This document shows, piece after piece, positions 1 through 8,360 of a DNA stretch of 64,000 bases. Every line of letters begins with the position of its first letter. Position 1 is the first letter of the stretch. The notes beneath the pieces were generated by a model. It was not told where the DNA came from. It did not search any database and saw only the letters and a program-made list of their open reading frames with translations. Both the position numbers and the translations under genes were made by a program. The stretch is taken from positions 124,001 to 188,000 of the forward strand of contig NZ_JADNAT010000001.1 in the NCBI RefSeq assembly GCF_015550425.1, in the 5' to 3' direction. Source of the DNA: Clostridium sp. 1001275B_160808_H3 (lineage in GTDB: Bacteria > Bacillota > Clostridia > Clostridiales > Clostridiaceae).

Positions 1-180
1 CTTACCTACTACTTCATTCTCATCAAAATAAAATAATATACCTTCACCATAATTACATATTTTATCCGTAAGTTCTTTTTCAATTTGGGATAATGATAAA
101 TCAATATTTTCATTTTCCTTTATAAACTTTAATGCTAAAATTTTTTCATCATTATTTAACTCTAAAAAATTCTTTATCAT
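1..180 (-). CDS. N-terminal part of an unidentified protein, possibly a GNAT acetyltransferase
   Basis: Sixty codons are visible, reading MIKNFLELNNDEKILALKFI and on to a segment ILFYFDENEVVGK at the window edge; the C-terminal part is cut off. A hydrophobic strand followed by an ENEVVGK-type turn is common in GNAT folds, but that is a weak inference. The start ATG shares its A with the TAA stop of the upstream DUF2087 gene (TAATG), so the two are translationally coupled and probably functionally linked. No motif gives a certain function. Confidence 0.5.
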   Translation of the reverse strand, partial: MIKNFLELNNDEKILALKFIKENENIDLSLSQIEKELTDKICNYGEGILFYFDENEVVGK

Positions 181-941
181 TATTCCTTCACCCAATATTC
201 ACTACAATCTTTAGACCTATCTAGGAATCCATATTGAATTAAAGCTCTTCTTATTGTTACATAGTCTTCATATATTCTTTTTAATACTCTATTTATTTCT
301 TTTTCAGAATATTTCTTTCCAACATTAAAGTTTTTAGTTATTTCTTCTAATAATATAATCTTCTTCTTTTCTTTAGATGGATAGCTTTTTAATGCACCAT
401 TTTCATCTACATAAGTTTCTATTACCTTAATTTTTTCTTCCTTTGTTATATTAAATCTATCATCTAAAGTTGTTGCTCCCTTGTGTGCATCACAAATAAC
501 ATCCTCTTCTAACATATTTATATCTTTATTTGTTTCTTTAACAAGTAAATTCATAGTTGCTAAAAATAGCTTAGCTTGTTTTTCTTTTTCTCTTAATTTA
601 TACCTATGGTTTCTAATAGTCGAATTTGCAATACCTAACTTTGCTGCTATTTCTTTATCACTAAGGCCTAAAGCTATTAATTCAATTACTGACTTTTGAG
701 ATGATGATATTCCTGTATAAAGTGAATTCATATTTAATAGATAACTTAACATAGAATTATGCTTTTCTTTTATATGAAGCTGAGCAGCTTTTTTTGCATC
801 ATATAAATTACCACCTATTTCGTATATTCTTCCTTTAATAAATATTTCTTCACATACTATACATTTTATATATTCTTCTGTTTCTACAAATCCCTTTTCT
901 ATTTCATCTATAGACGCTCTCCAAAAAAACTCATTATCCAT
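180..941 (-). CDS. HTH (LuxR-type) regulator with C-terminal DUF2087 domain
   Basis: A likely DNA-binding protein of 253 residues. The middle carries a LuxR-like helix-turn-helix (GLSDKEIAAKLGIANSTIRN) and the last ~80 residues match the DUF2087 pattern (YVDENGALKSYPSKEKKK, then RALIQYGFLDRS). The N-terminal part has a CIVCEEIF pair of cysteines that could bind metal. I start it at the ATG at 941 because the other possible ATG at 953 lies inside the Shine-Dalgarno sequence GGAGGTAG. It overlaps the next gene by one base. DUF2087 proteins are usually annotated as transcriptional regulators; the target is unknown. Confidence 0.8.
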   Translation of the reverse strand: MDNEFFWRASIDEIEKGFVETEEYIKCIVCEEIFIKGRIYEIGGNLYDAKKAAQLHIKEKHNSMLSYLLNMNSLYTGISSSQKSVIELIALGLSDKEIAAKLGIANSTIRNHRYKLREKEKQAKLFLATMNLLVKETNKDINMLEEDVICDAHKGATTLDDRFNITKEEKIKVIETYVDENGALKSYPSKEKKKIILLEEITKNFNVGKKYSEKEINRVLKRIYEDYVTIRRALIQYGFLDRSKDCSEYWVKE

Positions 942-1043
942 AACTACCTCCATAATATTTCATTAATTAAATTCTATAACTAATTTTGCTTTTTGTCTAT
1001 GTATACACAAACTTTATTTAATTTTGTTTATGATTAATTGCAT

Positions 1044-1085
1044 AAAAAAGACAGGTTATAATTTAAAATTCACAACCTGTCATTT
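1044..1085 (-). terminator. Intrinsic terminator of the LytTR/ABC operon
   Basis: On the minus strand GACAGGTT (1081-1074) pairs with AACCTGTC (1057-1050) and is followed by six T. It lies just after the ABC permease stop codon. Confidence 0.85.
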
Positions 1086-1088
1086 ATT

Positions 1089-1907
1089 TTAATTTATATT
1101 CATATCTTTCTTTTTATAAATAATACTAGCAGCAACTAATGATATTATAATAAGTAAGAATCCGAGTAAAACAAATTTTAATTCAAATCCATCCTTTATT
1201 ATATTTGATGGAATTACCCATTCATATGGAGAAACATATTTTATAAATGAAAACTCTTCTTTTAGCTTAGATATAATACCAATTATATATGTCATAAAAA
1301 ATAAACTAACGCCTAAACTAGTTGCCATTTTCCCTTTTTTTAAAATTGTTGATATAGCTATACCAATTGCCATAAATATATATCCTAAAAAGGCCATTCC
1401 AATAAACACACTTTTTATATTCATCATAAGATCCATTGTATTTACTTCATTTGGCTTAACTGCAATAGATATACCTATTGTAGATGCTCCAATAACAATT
1501 ATGAATATACAAAAGTACACAACCCTTGATGATATCTTACTCCAAAGAATTTTACTCCTTGATACTGGTTTAGAATATAAGAATTCTATTGTACCTTCGC
1601 TCTCCTCTTCTATTATAGAATTAACTCCAAGCATTGCACCATAAATTCCACAAGCCATTGCAATATATTGAAGACAATATCCAAGAAAATCATTTATATT
1701 GCTAAAATCAGTAGTACTTGAAAAATTAAAGGTTTCTAAAATGGCTGGTGGAAGTGAATCTAATTTTGCACCTACTAATTCTTGCATTCCCATATCCTTC
1801 ATACTTGGGAATAATGCCATAAAAAAAACTATAATTGCAGAAGTTCCTATACTCCAATATATTAATGATTTTATATTTCTTTTAAATTCAAACTTAAATA
1901 TATTCAT
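1089..1907 (-). CDS. ABC-2 type transporter permease
   Basis: Integral membrane subunit of 272 residues with about six hydrophobic segments. It has the N-terminal FEFKRNIKSLIYWS and the EEESEGTIEFLYSKPVSRSKIL loop typical of ABC-2 permeases that pair with a separate ATPase. Its ATG shares one base with the TAA of the ATPase gene, and its ribosome site (GAAGGAGAG) lies in the end of that gene, so both are made together. The exported substrate is not apparent; such pairs often handle antimicrobial peptides or lipids. Confidence 0.85.
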   Translation of the reverse strand: MNIFKFEFKRNIKSLIYWSIGTSAIIVFFMALFPSMKDMGMQELVGAKLDSLPPAILETFNFSSTTDFSNINDFLGYCLQYIAMACGIYGAMLGVNSIIEEESEGTIEFLYSKPVSRSKILWSKISSRVVYFCIFIIVIGASTIGISIAVKPNEVNTMDLMMNIKSVFIGMAFLGYIFMAIGIAISTILKKGKMATSLGVSLFFMTYIIGIISKLKEEFSFIKYVSPYEWVIPSNIIKDGFELKFVLLGFLLIIISLVAASIIYKKKDMNIN

Positions 1908-2788
1908 TACTTATTCTCTCCTTCATAATAGTTTAAAAAGGCTTCTTCTAATTTAACTTCTTCAATTAATAACTTGTCCAAATTGTATTTAGCTAAAACA
2001 CTTATTAACTCATTTATATTTCCTTTATATATAAACTCAATTTCTTCATCAATATATTTAAAGCTTTCTGATATCTTCTCAATTTCCTTTATATTTATGT
2101 CATTAGATTTTAAAATTATCCTTTTGCCTAAATCTCTATTCATTTTATTTAAATCTAATATGTCAATTATTTCTCCCTCTTTTATAACCGCAACTCTATC
2201 ACAAAATTTCTCTATTTCAGAAAGATTATGTGATGATAAAAATATAGTCTTCCCTTTTGATTTTTCCTTCAATAATATATTAAATAGCTTTTGTTGAATT
2301 AATGGATCTAACCCATTTGTTGGCTCATCTAAAATAACTATCTTAGGATTACTTAAAAGTGCTTGAACTATAGCTACCTTCTTTTTATTTCCAAGGCTAA
2401 GTTCTTCAATTTTCTTATCTAGTTCAACTTCTAATTCATTACAAAGTTCATTTAAATACTGACCATCATAATAATCAAAAAATGAAGCTGCATAGTTTAA
2501 TATATCTTTTACTTTAACATCTGAATAATATCTAACTTCACTTGGTACATAACTTGTAAATTCCTTAATAAGCTTGCTTTCACTTACAATATCTTTTCCT
2601 AATATCTTAGCACTACCTGATGTAGGGAAAATAAAATTAAGCAAAGTCTTTATTGTCGTTGACTTTCCTGCTCCATTTGGCCCTATAAAGCCATATATTT
2701 CTCCTTCTTTAATTTCTAAATTTACATTTTTTATTCCTCTGCTTTTTCCATAACTTTTGGTTAAATTAGTTATCTTTATAGCTTCCAT
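1907..2788 (-). CDS. ABC transporter ATP-binding protein
   Basis: Cytoplasmic ATPase of 293 residues. Visible are the Walker A motif GPNGAGKST (near residue 37), a signature-like LSLGNKKKVAIVQ, Walker B IVILDEPTNGLD and the switch region LSSHNLSEIE. The ~80-residue C-terminal extension is typical of drug/lantibiotic-type ABC-2 exporters. It is followed directly by its permease and preceded by DUF3021 and LytTR genes. The substrate is not inferred. Confidence 0.9.
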   Translation of the reverse strand: MEAIKITNLTKSYGKSRGIKNVNLEIKEGEIYGFIGPNGAGKSTTIKTLLNFIFPTSGSAKILGKDIVSESKLIKEFTSYVPSEVRYYSDVKVKDILNYAASFFDYYDGQYLNELCNELEVELDKKIEELSLGNKKKVAIVQALLSNPKIVILDEPTNGLDPLIQQKLFNILLKEKSKGKTIFLSSHNLSEIEKFCDRVAVIKEGEIIDILDLNKMNRDLGKRIILKSNDINIKEIEKISESFKYIDEEIEFIYKGNINELISVLAKYNLDKLLIEEVKLEEAFLNYYEGENK

Positions 2789-2799
2789 TTTTACACCAC

Positions 2800-3231
2800 C
2801 TATAAATTCTCTTTATATTTTAATAATTTGTCGTTAAACCTTTCTCCTGTTATTTTTTTATAAACATAAAAATTCAAAGTTACAAGTATAAAGTATGCTG
2901 TATATATTATGAAAAATATCTTAAAAGGTATTCCCCATAATTCTATCCAATTAAAATATTTAATGAAGATACTTAAAACTCCTAAAAGTATTAAATAATG
3001 TGATATTGTTTTTGTTTTTATTGATATCTTCGATAAAAACTTTTCATTATATAAAATAAATTGAATTAATCCAACTATGATCGCTAATAAGATAAATTCC
3101 CATAATAACTCTAAAGGCATTATCTTATTTCCAATAAAAAAACTTACTACTCCATAGGTTAATATTATCATCATAAAGAATAATCCTATTAGAGCTTTTA
3201 TTTCATATCCTATATTATAAAAATTCTTCAT
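2800..3231 (-). CDS. DUF3021 family membrane protein
   Basis: A 143-residue protein with four predicted transmembrane helices (roughly residues 12-32, 42-60, 76-92 and 105-122) and a short basic tail. DUF3021 proteins are commonly encoded directly after a LytTR regulator, as here, with a gap of 14 bases. The LytTR/DUF3021 pair is generally read as a regulator and a membrane protein that controls it; that role is inferred from context, not from motifs. Confidence 0.75.
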   Translation of the reverse strand: MKNFYNIGYEIKALIGLFFMMIILTYGVVSFFIGNKIMPLELLWEFILLAIIVGLIQFILYNEKFLSKISIKTKTISHYLILLGVLSIFIKYFNWIELWGIPFKIFFIIYTAYFILVTLNFYVYKKITGERFNDKLLKYKENL

Positions 3232-3245
3232 TATATCCCAACCTT

Positions 3246-3683
3246 TTAATAATCTAATTTTGCTTTAAGTATAGGTACATATTGTCTAGAAACTATTAAC
3301 TTTTCCTTATTTTCAAGCAAAACCTCTACTCTTCCCCCAATTACAGGGTTTATAACTGAAATTTTAGATATATTTATTATTGTTGATTTAGATGCTCTAA
3401 AAAAATGATATTCTGAAAATTTATCTTCAATTTCATAAAGTCTAAGATTACTTTCATATACCTCTTCCTTGGTATATATAAATATCCTTTTATCAACAGA
3501 TTCAAAATATAATACATTTTCTGGTTTTATAATATGAACTTTACTATCTTTAACACCAGTAATTATATTTTCCTCTTCCCTTAACTTTTCAATTATTTTC
3601 ACTATATTATCATCAATAACCTTGCAATTTATCACTATTTCAACTTCATTATTATTCTCATCTTGATTAATTACTACCTTCAT
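3246..3683 (-). CDS. LytTR-domain DNA-binding regulator
   Basis: A 145-residue protein whose C-terminal ~100 residues form a LytTR domain (HIIKPENVLYFESVDKRIFI, FRASKSTIINISKI, LIVSRQYVPILK). There is no receiver domain, so it is a stand-alone LytTR regulator rather than a normal response regulator. It is first in a four-gene minus-strand operon with DUF3021 and an ABC exporter, and most likely controls that operon. The ribosome site is AGGAGC before the ATG. Confidence 0.85.
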   Translation of the reverse strand: MKVVINQDENNNEVEIVINCKVIDDNIVKIIEKLREEENIITGVKDSKVHIIKPENVLYFESVDKRIFIYTKEEVYESNLRLYEIEDKFSEYHFFRASKSTIINISKISVINPVIGGRVEVLLENKEKLIVSRQYVPILKAKLDY

Positions 3684-3805
3684 AATAGCTCCTCTTAAAC
3701 CTTTATAATCTCATACTACTATTTTTAATTAATATATCAATATAATTTTACTAAGATGCATTATTTAAATACTAAGTTACACTTTAAATAAATTGCAAAT
3801 TAAAC

Positions 3806-3868
3806 TTAATGATATGTATTAATTTTCCGATTTTTATATAATATCTCCAATTTAATACATATCATTAA
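3806..3868. repeat. 17-bp perfect inverted repeat
   Basis: TTAATGATATGTATTAA (3806-3822) is the exact reverse complement of 3852-3868, with a 29-base spacer. Neither arm is followed by a clear U-run. It could be an RNA hairpin, a protein site or the end of a small mobile element. Confidence 0.75.
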
Positions 3869-3912
3869 TGAGTCTAATTCTTAATTTAACTGTATCAAGT
3901 GACAGAATATAA

Positions 3913-3993
3913 GTTGGCGAAGATAAATAGACTGTGGAATAAGCATATAGCGAGCAATTAGAAGTACTTGGCGTAGCTATTTAGCTTATGGAA
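3913..3993. repeat. Two imperfect 27-bp direct repeats
   Basis: Unit 3913-3939 begins GTTGGCGAAGATA and unit 3967-3993 begins CTTGGCGTAGCTA; both end in TGGAA. I count 19 of 27 identical positions, and the start-to-start distance is 54 bases. Function unknown. Confidence 0.6.
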
Positions 3994-4104
3994 CATATCT
4001 AGTTATCATAGCCCTTTTATTCGCAATTTATAACTTTTTAGTATTAATAATTAGTAAATTATATATACTAAACTATAGAAAATTTATTAATTGGAGGTAT
4101 ATTA

Positions 4105-5457
4105 ATGCATAATAAATACAGTGATCTTTTTGATACTTTAGTAAGATCTTATTACGAAGGCAACTTTGATGAAACGCTTTCTAGAATTATGGTCTGTCAT
4201 GAAATTTCACCTCAGGAGACATTTAAAATTATTACATCACTTTGTGGAGTTTCTATAGATTTTGATAACAACTATGTTTACAACATAAAAAAAGCAATTA
4301 CAAATTATGCAGTTAATAAAAGATTCATAGAGAAATTAGATAGTTGCAATATTAGCTGTAAACAAGATGAAAATAAGAAGTTTAAATGTCAAGCAAGTTG
4401 TCCATTCGATGCAATATTATATGATGATGATAATAAATCTACATATATAAACTATGACTTATGTGTTGGTTGTGGATTATGTATAGATGCTTGCAAAGAT
4501 GGTAAAATCCTAGATAAAATTGACTTTATTCCTATATTAGATTTAATTAAAAACAATAAGACTGTTATTGCTGCTGTTGCACCTGCAATTATGGGCCAAT
4601 TTGGTGAAGATGTATCAATGGATCAATTACGTGCTGCTTTTATTAAAATGGGCTTTACTGATATGATTGAAGTTGCTTTTGCTGCTGATATGATTACTAT
4701 TAAAGAAGCTGTTGAATTTAACCACCATGTTAATGGTCCTAATGATTTAATGATAACCTCATGTTGTTGTCCTATGTGGGTTGGAATGCTAAAAAAAGTA
4801 TATAAAGAATTAGTTCCTGATTTATCTCCATCCGTTTCTCCTATGATTGGAGCTGGAAGAGTTATAAAAAAACTAAATCCAGATGCTAAAGTTGTTTTTA
4901 TAGGCCCTTGTATAGCTAAAAAAGCAGAAGCAAAAGAACCTGACTTAGCTGGAGATATCGATTTTGTTCTAACATTCCAAGAATTAGACAATATATTTAA
5001 AGCTTTTGAGATTAATCCTAACGAACTTCAAGGTATCCCATCTAAAGATTATGCTTCAAGAGGTGGTAGACTATACGCTCGTACAGGTGGTGTTTCTATT
5101 GCAGTTGGCGAAGCTGTTGCTGAACTATATCATGAAAAAGCTAAGCTATTTAGTTCTGTCAGAGCCGAAGGAGTAAGAGAGTGTAAGGAAATATTAAACA
5201 AAGCTTTAAATGGTGAAATTAAAGCAAACTTCGTTGAAGGCATGGGTTGCATTGGTGGATGTGTTGGAGGTCCTAAAGCTATTATTCCTAAAGAGCAAGG
5301 GAAAATAGCCGTAGATACTTTTGCTTACCATTCCCCAATAAAAGTAGCAACTCATAGTACTACTATGGATAATGTTTTAGAAAAACTTAATATAACATCT
5401 TTAAGAGACTTTGAAGATGATACTAAGACTGCAATATTCCATAGAGATTTCAAATAA
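4105..5457 (+). CDS. Group B-like [FeFe] hydrogenase
   Basis: Cytoplasmic iron hydrogenase-type protein of 450 residues. After an ~80-residue N-terminal segment come two ferredoxin-like 4Fe-4S sites (Cys81/85/95/99 and Cys120/123/126/130), then the H-cluster domain. The H-cluster motifs are variant: TSCCCPMW (218-225) in place of TSCCPxW, GPCIAKKAE in place of MPCxxKxxE, and MGCIGGCVGG (380-389) in place of MACPGGCxxGG. As I recall, these variants are typical of group B enzymes such as Clostridium pasteurianum CpIII. All cluster-binding cysteines are present, so an active H-cluster is plausible. Physiological direction and partner are unknown. Ribosome site GGAGG, 7 bases before the ATG. A flavodoxin-like gene follows. 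Confidence 0.85.
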   Translation: MHNKYSDLFDTLVRSYYEGNFDETLSRIMVCHEISPQETFKIITSLCGVSIDFDNNYVYNIKKAITNYAVNKRFIEKLDSCNISCKQDENKKFKCQASCPFDAILYDDDNKSTYINYDLCVGCGLCIDACKDGKILDKIDFIPILDLIKNNKTVIAAVAPAIMGQFGEDVSMDQLRAAFIKMGFTDMIEVAFAADMITIKEAVEFNHHVNGPNDLMITSCCCPMWVGMLKKVYKELVPDLSPSVSPMIGAGRVIKKLNPDAKVVFIGPCIAKKAEAKEPDLAGDIDFVLTFQELDNIFKAFEINPNELQGIPSKDYASRGGRLYARTGGVSIAVGEAVAELYHEKAKLFSSVRAEGVRECKEILNKALNGEIKANFVEGMGCIGGCVGGPKAIIPKEQGKIAVDTFAYHSPIKVATHSTTMDNVLEKLNITSLRDFEDDTKTAIFHRDFK

Positions 5458-5498
5458 AAATTAGTAGCTCTACAACTTTAAATATGGTATTATATATG

Positions 5499-5517
5499 CA
5501 TAATAATAATTATTATA
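5499..5517. promoter_or_regulatory. Fur/PerR-like operator before the flavodoxin gene
   Basis: CATAATAATAATTATTATA keeps all three ATAAT/ATTAT hexamer cores of the Fur-family box (15 of 19 positions of GATAATGATAATCATTATC). The core ATAATAATTATTA recurs before ahpC and its reductase gene. The AT-rich background weakens the evidence. Confidence 0.45.
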
Positions 5518-5556
5518 TAATAATTTAATTACTTTAGCGTATGATAAGGAGAAAAA

Positions 5557-6036
5557 ATGAAATATTCAATAGTTTTTAGCAGTGTAACTGGTAATACAAA
5601 AAAATTAGCAGAAACAATTAAAAGTAAAGTTGGTGAGTGTTATATAGGGAAACCTTCTGATGAAGCACTTGAAGCAGATGTTATATTTGTAGGATTTTGG
5701 ACAGCAGGAAACTCTTGTGGAGCAGATATTAAAGCATTTATAGAGAAACTTTCTGGCAAGAAGGTATTTATATTTGGAACTGCTGGGTATGATAATACAA
5801 AAGAATACTTTAGCGGAATTTTAGATAGCGTAAAAAAATTAATACCTCAATCTAATACTATTATTGGAACATATATGTGCCAAGGTAAGGTATCAGATGC
5901 TATTCAAAATAAGATAAAGGAATCTATGCCTGAAAAGTTTGAAGCAATTAAAGATAATCTTGTAGAATCATTAAACCACCCAAATGATAATGATATAAAA
6001 TCATTAATATCTGAAATTGATAAAATAAACTTCTAA
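5557..6036 (+). CDS. Flavodoxin-like protein
   Basis: A 159-residue protein with the flavodoxin FMN phosphate loop SSVTGNTKKLAE (residues 8-19), the GFWTAGNSCGADIKAF segment and the FGTAGYDNT loop that would hold the isoalloxazine ring. It lies 99 bases after the group B hydrogenase with its own AT-rich leader and a Fur/PerR-like palindrome, so it is probably a redox carrier expressed under iron or oxidative stress. Whether it serves the hydrogenase is inference from position. The ribosome site is AAGGAGA. Confidence 0.8.
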   Translation: MKYSIVFSSVTGNTKKLAETIKSKVGECYIGKPSDEALEADVIFVGFWTAGNSCGADIKAFIEKLSGKKVFIFGTAGYDNTKEYFSGILDSVKKLIPQSNTIIGTYMCQGKVSDAIQNKIKESMPEKFEAIKDNLVESLNHPNDNDIKSLISEIDKINF

Positions 6037-6055
6037 TTGTATTAAATTTTAATTC

Positions 6056-6118
6056 AAGAGGCTGTAATTTTGCATTTTACATTTTGCATTAAATATCTTT
6101 CTGATACAGCCTCTTTTA
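6056..6118 (+). terminator. Intrinsic terminator after the flavodoxin gene
   Basis: AGAGGCTGTA (6057-6066) pairs with TACAGCCTCT (6105-6114), followed by TTTTATA. The long loop contains two copies of TTTGCATT. Confidence 0.75.
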
Positions 6119-6238
6119 TATACTGTAAATTAAAATATAGCCTTTAATTAAACGACTGATATTATTTCACTTTTCAATATTCTGCCTCTCAAAATATAGC
6201 AAAGCTATCTAATATAGAATAAATTTGTTAATTGCTTA

Positions 6239-8164
6239 CTATTCTATCCACTTTTTTAAATTTGGATTTTTATCTAATATTGAGTAATACTGTGCAAGAA
6301 TTCCAAACTTACCTTCTGGGTCTAGCTTCATATATCTTTCAAACTTTTCTTTTCTATCTTCTGATCTAGACCATCCATAATGCTTTAATCGTAAACTACT
6401 CAGCTCATAGGCTAAATTATTACAATTATATGGCATCCTTCCGCAATGTTGTGGCGTTTCTCTAAATAAATAGTTATAGTTTTCTTGATATCTTATCATA
6501 AATAATCTATAGGTATTATGAGCATTCCATAAATCATCTTCTCTATAGTGCTCTTCATCCCAAAAATCATACAGTCTAAACATGTAACCATCTACTTCAG
6601 TATTTTTCATTAAATCACGTACATTATATTTAAATCTATTTTCAAAAATCTCATCCGCATCTAAAAATATTATCCAATCTGGATTAATCTTTATAGTTTC
6701 TTCCCACTGTTGTTTTCTTAATGTAACTTCGTTACTAAATTTTGAATCAATATTTTCTATTAATTTATATGGTATATTTCCTAATACTTCTTTTATTATC
6801 CCAACAGTATTATCAGTGCTTCCATCATCAATTATAACTGCATTATCAATATATTGTTTAGCATCTTCTAGCACTTTCTTTAAAAATCTATTTTCTTCAT
6901 TTTTAACTATCATTGATAAAGTTAATTTATTACCTTCTTCTTTAGCTTTCCTTACTAAAGGTTTAATTACAGGATCTCTTTTACCTTCAGATATCCACTT
7001 AATAATTTTATAATTTCCGTCTTTATCCATCTGCAAAGTAAATTCACTTTGCTTTTCTTCATAATAACTATAGCTATTCCTATATCCTAATTCATTATAA
7101 ACTACCTTAATAACTATCTCATTAACATTATTAGTAAATTGTGTTTGATGACTAATTATCCTTATTTTATTTGTTATTTTTTCTTCTAATACTATCTTTC
7201 TATTAATTATTAGCTCCCTTCTTAATCTAGCTTGCTCTTCTTCTTCAAAAAACTCCAAATAATTAAAAGGTATATCTTTTTTATAGCTATAATCCCCAAT
7301 TCCTTCTAAGGCTATTTCCAAAGTTTCATATGCTTTAGCACTGTAAACTTGAAACTCTCTAATAATATTAGATGATTTATATTCACTTATCTTTCCTAAA
7401 TCTTCATCTCTATATATATGGTGAGCAGGATAATAGGTATCTACATATAACTGAATGCCAAGTACAGCTGCCCTTATGCAAAAGTGTCTATCTTCCCCCC
7501 AAAAGGAAATATTATAAACTGGATTAAAGTTTACTCCTTTTGAAAGTGCTTCTTTTGATATCAAAGTGCATGCTCCAAGCCCTCCAACCTTATAAGTTCC
7601 AGGTTTCCTTAACATATTTATAAAATCTGATGTTCTTTTCATAACTTCATTTCCACTTAAGTTTTCTCCGTATTCAAATTCATATAAAGTATACATATCT
7701 TTTAACCAAACTTGTGGTTGCTCATAGTTATTTGGTTGCCATCTTGTCCAAAATATATTTGAAACTATTTCTTTCTTTAATGATACTAGCCTTTTTAAGG
7801 TTTTAGGGTGCATTACTAAATCAGAATCTACAAGAAAAAGATAATCATACTCTTCTTTTAAAGCTTTTTCTATTATAGTGTTTTTAAAATTAGACACCTT
7901 TCTTATTAAATCGTTTGACCATCTATGAGTATAATCATCACATATATATAACGATGTATTTTCTTCACTTTTTAAAATAGTAACTTTCTCTATATCTTCT
8001 TTAAACTCATTTAAGATTAATGAAGATTCTTCTATATTATTATCATCAATGAAGCAATATTCAATAAATAAATCATCTGAATTTAATTCTTTTAATGATA
8101 GAAGGAACTCTTTTAAAATAGCAGGTTTTTGATGAATAGGACTCCCAATTAAAATTCTAATCAT
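6239..8164 (-). CDS. Two-domain glycosyltransferase (GT-A folds)
   Basis: A 641-residue protein. The N-terminal ~280 residues form a glycosyltransferase-like domain with a DSD motif (YLFLVDSDLVMHPKTLKRL). Residues ~330-400 look like a small beta-rich insert (NEIVIKVVYNELGYRNSYSY ... YKIIKW). The C-terminal part, from ~410, is a family 2 glycosyltransferase (LSMIVKNEE, IIDDGSTDNT, WIIFLDADEIF). No membrane segments are seen. It is divergently transcribed from a second GT2 protein and probably acts with it on a surface or protein glycan; the acceptor is unknown. Ribosome site GGAGG. Confidence 0.8.
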   Translation of the reverse strand: MIRILIGSPIHQKPAILKEFLLSLKELNSDDLFIEYCFIDDNNIEESSLILNEFKEDIEKVTILKSEENTSLYICDDYTHRWSNDLIRKVSNFKNTIIEKALKEEYDYLFLVDSDLVMHPKTLKRLVSLKKEIVSNIFWTRWQPNNYEQPQVWLKDMYTLYEFEYGENLSGNEVMKRTSDFINMLRKPGTYKVGGLGACTLISKEALSKGVNFNPVYNISFWGEDRHFCIRAAVLGIQLYVDTYYPAHHIYRDEDLGKISEYKSSNIIREFQVYSAKAYETLEIALEGIGDYSYKKDIPFNYLEFFEEEEQARLRRELIINRKIVLEEKITNKIRIISHQTQFTNNVNEIVIKVVYNELGYRNSYSYYEEKQSEFTLQMDKDGNYKIIKWISEGKRDPVIKPLVRKAKEEGNKLTLSMIVKNEENRFLKKVLEDAKQYIDNAVIIDDGSTDNTVGIIKEVLGNIPYKLIENIDSKFSNEVTLRKQQWEETIKINPDWIIFLDADEIFENRFKYNVRDLMKNTEVDGYMFRLYDFWDEEHYREDDLWNAHNTYRLFMIRYQENYNYLFRETPQHCGRMPYNCNNLAYELSSLRLKHYGWSRSEDRKEKFERYMKLDPEGKFGILAQYYSILDKNPNLKKWIE

Positions 8165-8360
8165 TGACTTCCTCCAATTACTTATTTTATATATAATAAT
8201 CTATTCCTACTTATCATATTATGCTTATTTTTAATAAAATACCCTTTAATAAGTAGTTTTAAGTAGAATTTAATAATAATATCTATTTTTCTATTATTAG
8301 CATATTTTATTTATTATCATATTCTATAATAAAACCATTTTTATTTGGAGGTAACTTTCT

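Larger units (their letters stand above)
3684..4104. other. Structured intergenic region before the hydrogenase gene
   Basis: A 421-base gap between divergent genes. It holds a 17-bp inverted repeat (3806-3868), two related 27-bp direct repeats (3913-3993), and an AT-rich stretch (about 4030-4100) that presumably contains the hydrogenase promoter. No open reading frame with a ribosome site was seen. The GC content of 3900-4000 is visibly higher than the flanks, as if it were a separate element. Confidence 0.6.

Noticed and set aside
1089..3683. LytTR gene as the missing AgrA of the agr system
   Set aside because: It has no receiver domain and sits in its own DUF3021/ABC operon 41 kb away.
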